Positions 60,065 to 64,000 of a DNA stretch of 64,000 nt are shown piece after piece. The position numbers and the translations under genes are program-made. The stretch is from contig WHUZ01000061.1 of assembly GCA_015179045.1 (NCBI GenBank), positions 1 through 64,000 of the forward strand, in the 5' to 3' direction. The notes beneath the pieces were generated by a model, which was given only the letters and a program-made list of their open reading frames with translations, was not told where the DNA came from and made no database searches. The stretch's first letter is position 1. Each line of letters opens with the position of its first letter. The DNA comes from Kalaharituber pfeilii. Taxonomy: Eukaryota; Ascomycota; Pezizomycetes; Pezizales; Pezizaceae.

Positions 60065-61670
60065 CCATCATCAAAGCCTTCAAGGAGTGGGAACCACTAC
60101 TCAAGTCCTGTCAACAACAGATACTCGTTTGGACAGACCACAAAAACCTTGAGTACTTTAGTACTACGAAAACTTTGACTCGAAGACAAGCAAGATGGGC
60201 CGAGTTCCTGGAGAATTTGATTTCATGGTAAGGTATAGACCTGGAGAGAAAAATGGGAAGCCAGATGCATTGAGTAGGCGTTGGGATCACCGCCCTGAGG
60301 AAGGGAGTGAAGACCTACAACCAGTACAGTTCTTGTTTAAGCCCGGACAATTAAGGCTAGCTGCAACAAAGGTAGTGAAGCTAAGGGACACCTTCCGAGA
60401 TGACTTACGCACTGCTGGAGAGAGTTCCGCAGATTGGGTGAAAACCCGAGAAGCAGTCAAGGAAGGGAGTCAACTAGTGGATAAGAACTTTACGGTTGAA
60501 GACAACCTCCTCCTCTGGAAACACCGGTGGTTCATCCCAGACAATAAGGAAATTAAAAACAGAATCCTTCGAGATAACCATGATAGTAAAATCGCTGGAC
60601 ATTTCGGCATTCATAAGACTTTGGACCGAATTAAGGCTAACTATCACTGGGTTAACATCGAGCAAGACGTACAGGATTATGTACGCTCTTGTGATACATG
60701 CCAAAGGGACAAACCAAGCAGACACCGAAAATACGGACTTCTAGAACCATTAGAAGTACCTTACCGTCCCTGGTCATCAATCTCGATGGATGGGATCACC
60801 GAACTTCCTGAGTCTAATGGCTGCACCATCATTTGGGTAATCGTTGACCGATTTACCAAAATGGCCCATTTCATCCCTCTCCCCACTAACACTACCGCTA
60901 AAGACCTTGCCCAACCCTTTCTGAGATTCTATTGGAAGTATCATGGACTTCCGGAAGACATCATCTCGAACCGAGACTCAAAGGTAACCTCACATTTCTG
61001 GCAAGCACTAATGGATCTATTAGGCATTACGACAAAGCTATCGACTGTCTTCCACCCTGAAACCGATGGGCAAACAGAGCGAACAAACCAAACCCTTGAA
61101 CAATATCTACGACACTATTGTTCTTGGAAGCAGGACGATTGGGAAGACCTTTTGCCTATGGCAGAGTTTGCGTATAACTCCTCCTCCTCTGAAACAACAG
61201 GCATGTCCCCTTTCGAAGCCAACTTTGGGTTTAAACCTCGCCAGTCCTGGGAACCATTAAGGAAGGTCGAATTCCAGAACCCTACCAGCGAACTTCTAGA
61301 GAAAGTCTGGGAAGGAACCTGGAAACGACTTAGGGAGAACATTCTAAAAGCTAGAATCAAGATGACTCGATGGTCTAATACTAAAAGACTTGAACAACCA
61401 AGCCTCAAAGTAGGAGATCTCGTCATGGTTAGCAAGCAGAACATGCAATCCCACCGACCTTCTAAGAAACTCGACCACCGAAAAGCCGGACCTTTCAAAA
61501 TTACCAAAGCAATAGGAACTCGAGCATATAAACTAGTGTTACCCTCAACTATGAAAGTACACCCGGTTTTCCATGTGAGCTTATTGGAACCCTATCGGCA
61601 AAGTCTAGATTCAACTCGACATATCCCTCCACCCCCCCAGAAGAAATCGAGGATGAAGTCAATTGGGTAG
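60065..61670 (+). CDS. Gypsy-2 RNase H end and integrase (491-aa frame from 60195)
   Basis: RNase H continues to TDHKNLEYF at about 60140. A further one-base break near 60215 leads to the 60195-61670 frame. That frame has [18 protein letters not shown], the HHCC domain ([26 protein letters not shown]), the DDE core ([41 protein letters not shown]) and the GPY/F region ([26 protein letters not shown]). In the second Asp block an Asn replaces the usual Asp before R (ISNRDS, where relatives have SDRG), though another Asp follows. It ends just after a C7 run. Confidence 0.9.
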
Positions 61671-61892
61671 TTCGGGATATCGTTGAAAGCAGAAAAAATA
61701 AGAGGAAGCGTGGGCACCCGGTACTTGTAGAGTATTTAGTATTGTGGGAAGGATACCCAGATGAGGAAGCAACATGGGAAGGTTATAAGAACTTGGCTGG
61801 AACAAGTGAGGAAATTTTGAAGGAGTTTCATAACAGACATCCGCAGGCAGATAGGGATTTCCGGGTTAAGATCTTGAGGACAAGAAACTAGG
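61640..61892 (+). pseudogene. Gypsy-2 chromodomain, out of frame
   Basis: One base out of the integrase frame from the C7 run at about 61631-61637: [20 protein letters not shown], then LVEYLVLWEGYPDEEATWEG, ending RVKILRTRN and TAG. Full chromodomain fold with aromatic residues W and Y in the usual places. The C-run would need one more C to fuse it to integrase. Confidence 0.87.
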
Positions 61893-61902
61893 AAGGGAGT
61901 AA

Positions 61903-62434
61903 TGTCACGGAGGTTGACATAGTCGATAGAGAGTCTATGATCTCCTAATGAGGTAGTCATTACTAGAACGGTCGCTCCGTTAGTAGTGTAACACCATTAG
62001 GAAATAATAGTAAGCACTAAGCAGGAAGCCTAGGGTTGATCAGGGCAGGACGCTGTCAGTTACCTACGGCTTGGCAGAGTAAGCCGCCACAGGGCCCTAA
62101 TTAGAAATGCTACTCCGTTATCTCTAGAAGAGATAACTAGGCTAGGTTTAGTGCTAGGAGGAGCTGATAAGTCTGAAACCTGATAGGTAACGGACCGGAC
62201 CGTGTATCCAGTAGATTGGAACAAGGCCTCAGCCTCCGTAGAAAGCCACTGTCAGAAAGGGCACTTAGGATGGGATCCAGTAAGAGTATTTAACTTGAGC
62301 TGGATGGCCTGCCCCGACAGAAGAACCATTATCAGTGAAAGCTGTAACACTCCCGCTTAAAGTTATTTCTGTATAAGAATATATTCTAAGTTCTTTATTC
62401 ACATAATCGGCCGTGACGAAGCACCCCCGTTATA
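61903..62434 (+). repeat. Gypsy-2 3' LTR
   Basis: Near-identical to the 5' LTR. The polypurine tract agaaactaggaagggagtaa lies just upstream. Confidence 0.92.
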
Positions 62435-62777
62435 ACTAATGTAGTTAGTAAAGACTTACTATATATAGATGAGACTTATAATATTTATGTATTATTTTTT
62501 ATACTAAGTAGTCAAATATCTACTAGTAGGGACTAATTAATTATCTCTATTTCTTTAGCCCTAAATAAATAAAATAATAATATACTTTACTAGTAATTGT
62601 TTATTACATACTTATCTATTTGTATTTTCATAAATATATTGGAATATAAGCTAACAACTACATATACTCTATACTATATGTAAGAACTATAGGGCAGAAA
62701 AGTATCATGTTGGAAGGTATATATAACAGCAAGTAAAAGTAGTAGTATATAAGTGACAGTGAGTATAAATACTAGCA

Positions 62778-62829
62778 ACCTCGCTATAGCTACACGTGAG
62801 TAATAATATTAAAAAAAAAAAAAAAAAAG
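62778..62829 (+). mobile_element. Hairpin-A micro-retroposon with loop deletion
   Basis: cctcgctatagctacacgtg then agtaataatatt and poly(A). The centre (inner stem) is missing while the outer stem arms ctcgc/gtgag remain. TSD aatactagca (62768-62777, 62830-62839). Confidence 0.82.
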
Positions 62830-62924
62830 AATACTAGCAGGTAGTATAAGTGATAATGTAATGAAGGTGGTAAATATAGAGACTAAATGTAGAGAGTTAC
62901 TATCCACCAAGCCAAAAAGATACT

Positions 62925-62954
62925 TTTTTTTTTTTATATCATTACTCACTTGCT
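62925..62954 (-). mobile_element. Shortest hairpin-A-type insertion (30 bp)
   Basis: T11 followed by atatcattactcacttgct only. Perfect 14-bp TSD gccaaaaagatact (62911-62924, 62955-62968). The related sequence at 54519-54535 is uninterrupted. Confidence 0.88.
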
Positions 62955-63128
62955 GCCAAAAAGATACTTGACTAGCAATGCTTACTAGTCTATTGTGTAG
63001 CTCATATAGTACTCATTTATACGACTGCAACACTATTGGCTATCATATATTACTTATGTCATGTTTGCATCTACCAACTGCCCGCCTATATTTGCGGTGA
63101 GCCTATAATAGATAGCAGACAGTACTAG

Positions 63129-63538
63129 TGTCACGGGCCTACCCAGAGATGCTAGGGATATCCACTTGAGTTGACCCGTAAGGCTGCTAGTGACCATTCG
63201 GCCTGATCAACCGATAGCTACAGCAGGGCAATACAATTGACAGGTCGAGTCACGGAAGCATATCACAAGTGGAGTGCATGATTGAGTAAGTTACGTCACT
63301 GAGTAGCAAGACTCGTACGCATAGGCTTGTTATGCACAGCCTCGGACATTGTTACTGATTGTTAAGCATTGATATCGATTGTTAAGCATAGATAGCATAA
63401 GCAATAGAGCATACAGTGGGCATGCATGGGGAGCTGGCTATATAAGGAGGGTCTTCTGCCTTCGAGAGATAGTCAAGCTTCAAGCACTGTCCTAAGTTAT
63501 ACCCTCACTTTAGCTACATCATTGTAGACTCCGTAATA
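63129..63538 (+). mobile_element. Solo LTR (410 bp)
   Basis: TGTCACGGG to CTCCGTAATA, perfect 5-bp TSD ACTAG (63124-63128, 63539-63543). Related to the solo LTR at 32605. TATA-like ctatataagg at about 63449. A direct repeat gattgttaagcat occurs twice. Confidence 0.9.
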
Positions 63539-63597
63539 ACTAGTAGTACGTAATAAGTATAAGTGACAGTGCATATGAATGATAGCAGGCTTGGAGT

Positions 63598-63640
63598 TTT
63601 TTTTTTTTTTTTTTTTATATCACGTAACCCCGCTTGCAGC
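63598..63640 (-). mobile_element. Hairpin-B micro-retroposon, 5'-truncated (43 bp)
   Basis: Poly(T), then atatcacgtaaccccgcttg and cagc. It ends within the hairpin loop. Perfect 13-bp TSD gcaggcttggagt (63585-63597, 63641-63653). Confidence 0.9.
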
Positions 63641-63829
63641 GCAGGCTTGGAGTAACAGCTGGTATGAATAATAGCAATAATATCAATACAGGAATCGCGG
63701 CCACTCGTCGTAAGTACTGCTGGTTACGCCTCGCGCCGGATTGAACCCAGTCGCATTTGATAATAAATTGACATAGCTTGCGCCTAAGCTAATGGGCTGA
63801 AGTGCCAAGTAGTCCTGCAACCTGAGCTT

Positions 63830-64000
63830 AAATTAACAAGTATGACAGGTCTCTCTCGCCAGCATTGAATTCGATAGATATGACAGGTCCGGCCCGATGG
63901 CATGAGATGTGGCAGAACGAGTTGAATTTAATAGATATGGCAGGTCCGGCCCCACGGCCTCAGGTGAGGAAGAATAAGCTCAATTCTACAGGCATAGCAG
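63830..64000 (+). repeat. 57-bp coding repeat, second locus (runs off the window)
   Basis: Units encode HEMWQNELNLIDMAGPAPR-type modules, matching the repeat at 44760-45775. At least three imperfect units; the array continues past the end. Confidence 0.6.

Larger units (their letters stand above)
55580..62434 (+). mobile_element. Gypsy-2: young chromovirus-type Ty3/Gypsy element (6.86 kb)
   Basis: Two 532-bp LTRs (55580-56111, 61903-62434), perfect TSD ACTAA (55575-55579, 62435-62439). LTRs differ at about four transitions by eye. Order gag, protease, RT, RNase H, integrase, chromodomain. Five single-nucleotide frame breaks, most at homopolymers, are the only visible defects. Confidence 0.95.
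62440..63123. other. AT-rich region with micro-insertions
   Basis: No gene seen. Sequence from about 62845 to 63075 is similar to 54505-54640. At 62993-63115 a RIP-like relative of the 159-bp miniature LTR (38357) can be recognised by shared catatagtactca and following blocks. Confidence 0.5.

Overview
This 64-kb window looks like transposon-saturated heterochromatin from a filamentous ascomycete fungus (Pezizomycotina; the exact lineage cannot be told from the sequence). The grounds are two related Tad1/I-like LINE families, two chromovirus-type Ty3/Gypsy elements, hAT elements with 8-bp target-site duplications (TSDs), introns of 51-61 nt in the one convincing host gene, and C-to-T/G-to-A decay of older copies into AT-rich deserts, as expected from RIP (repeat-induced point mutation). 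I saw no tRNA, rRNA or CRISPR. Almost everything is mobile DNA, and most boundaries below rest on TSDs read directly from the sequence.

Layout. 0-5.6 kb: two head-to-tail LINE 3' fragments, each followed by large palindrome-bearing minisatellites; the first carries a 1.35-kb ORF1-only LINE. 5.6-10.4 kb: RIP-decayed Gypsy remnant and AT-rich sequence. 10.4-17.9 kb: Gypsy-1a (minus strand) with nested MITE, solo LTR and micro-insertions. 17.9-28.9 kb: an older plus-strand Gypsy-1b split by nested insertions (micro-insertion, solo LTR cut by a 5.1-kb LINE, a 4.0-kb LINE, another solo LTR). 28.9-33.1 kb: LINE fragments, MITE and solo LTR. 33.1-37.1 kb: sparse sequence plus an 88-bp inverted repeat. 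37.1-38.6 kb: a hAT element. 39.4-41.8 kb: the only convincing host gene, a multi-exon secreted, probably GPI-anchored cysteine-rich protein. 42.5-44.7 kb: LINE inside a micro-element. 44.7-45.8 kb and 63.8-64 kb: a decayed 57-bp coding repeat. 46.8-54.3 kb: a full-length 7.5-kb LINE-B. 55.6-62.4 kb: a young Gypsy-2 with near-identical LTRs. 62.4-64 kb: AT-rich sequence, micro-insertions and a solo LTR.

The most unusual content is a swarm of ultra-short retroposed insertions. The 3' ends of the two LINE families (called A and B here) each form a potential hairpin directly before the poly(A). More than fifteen insertions consist of little beyond that hairpin and a poly(A)/poly(T) run, roughly 30-85 bp in all, and most have a clear 9-15-bp TSD. 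Many share the same 5' end, the base of the hairpin, which ordinary random 5' truncation does not explain. The family A stem shows paired base changes. I interpret these as hairpin-only retroposons mobilised in trans by LINE machinery.

Other second-look items are an ORF1-only LINE derivative (two copies, with an empty site), a tandemly duplicated exon-intron unit in the host gene, an 11-nt self-primer/PBS match in Gypsy-2, and a chromodomain that is out of frame after a C-run in both Gypsy families. Many otherwise intact reading frames are broken by single-nucleotide homopolymer indels, which may be assembly error. Coordinates marked 'about' are by eye.
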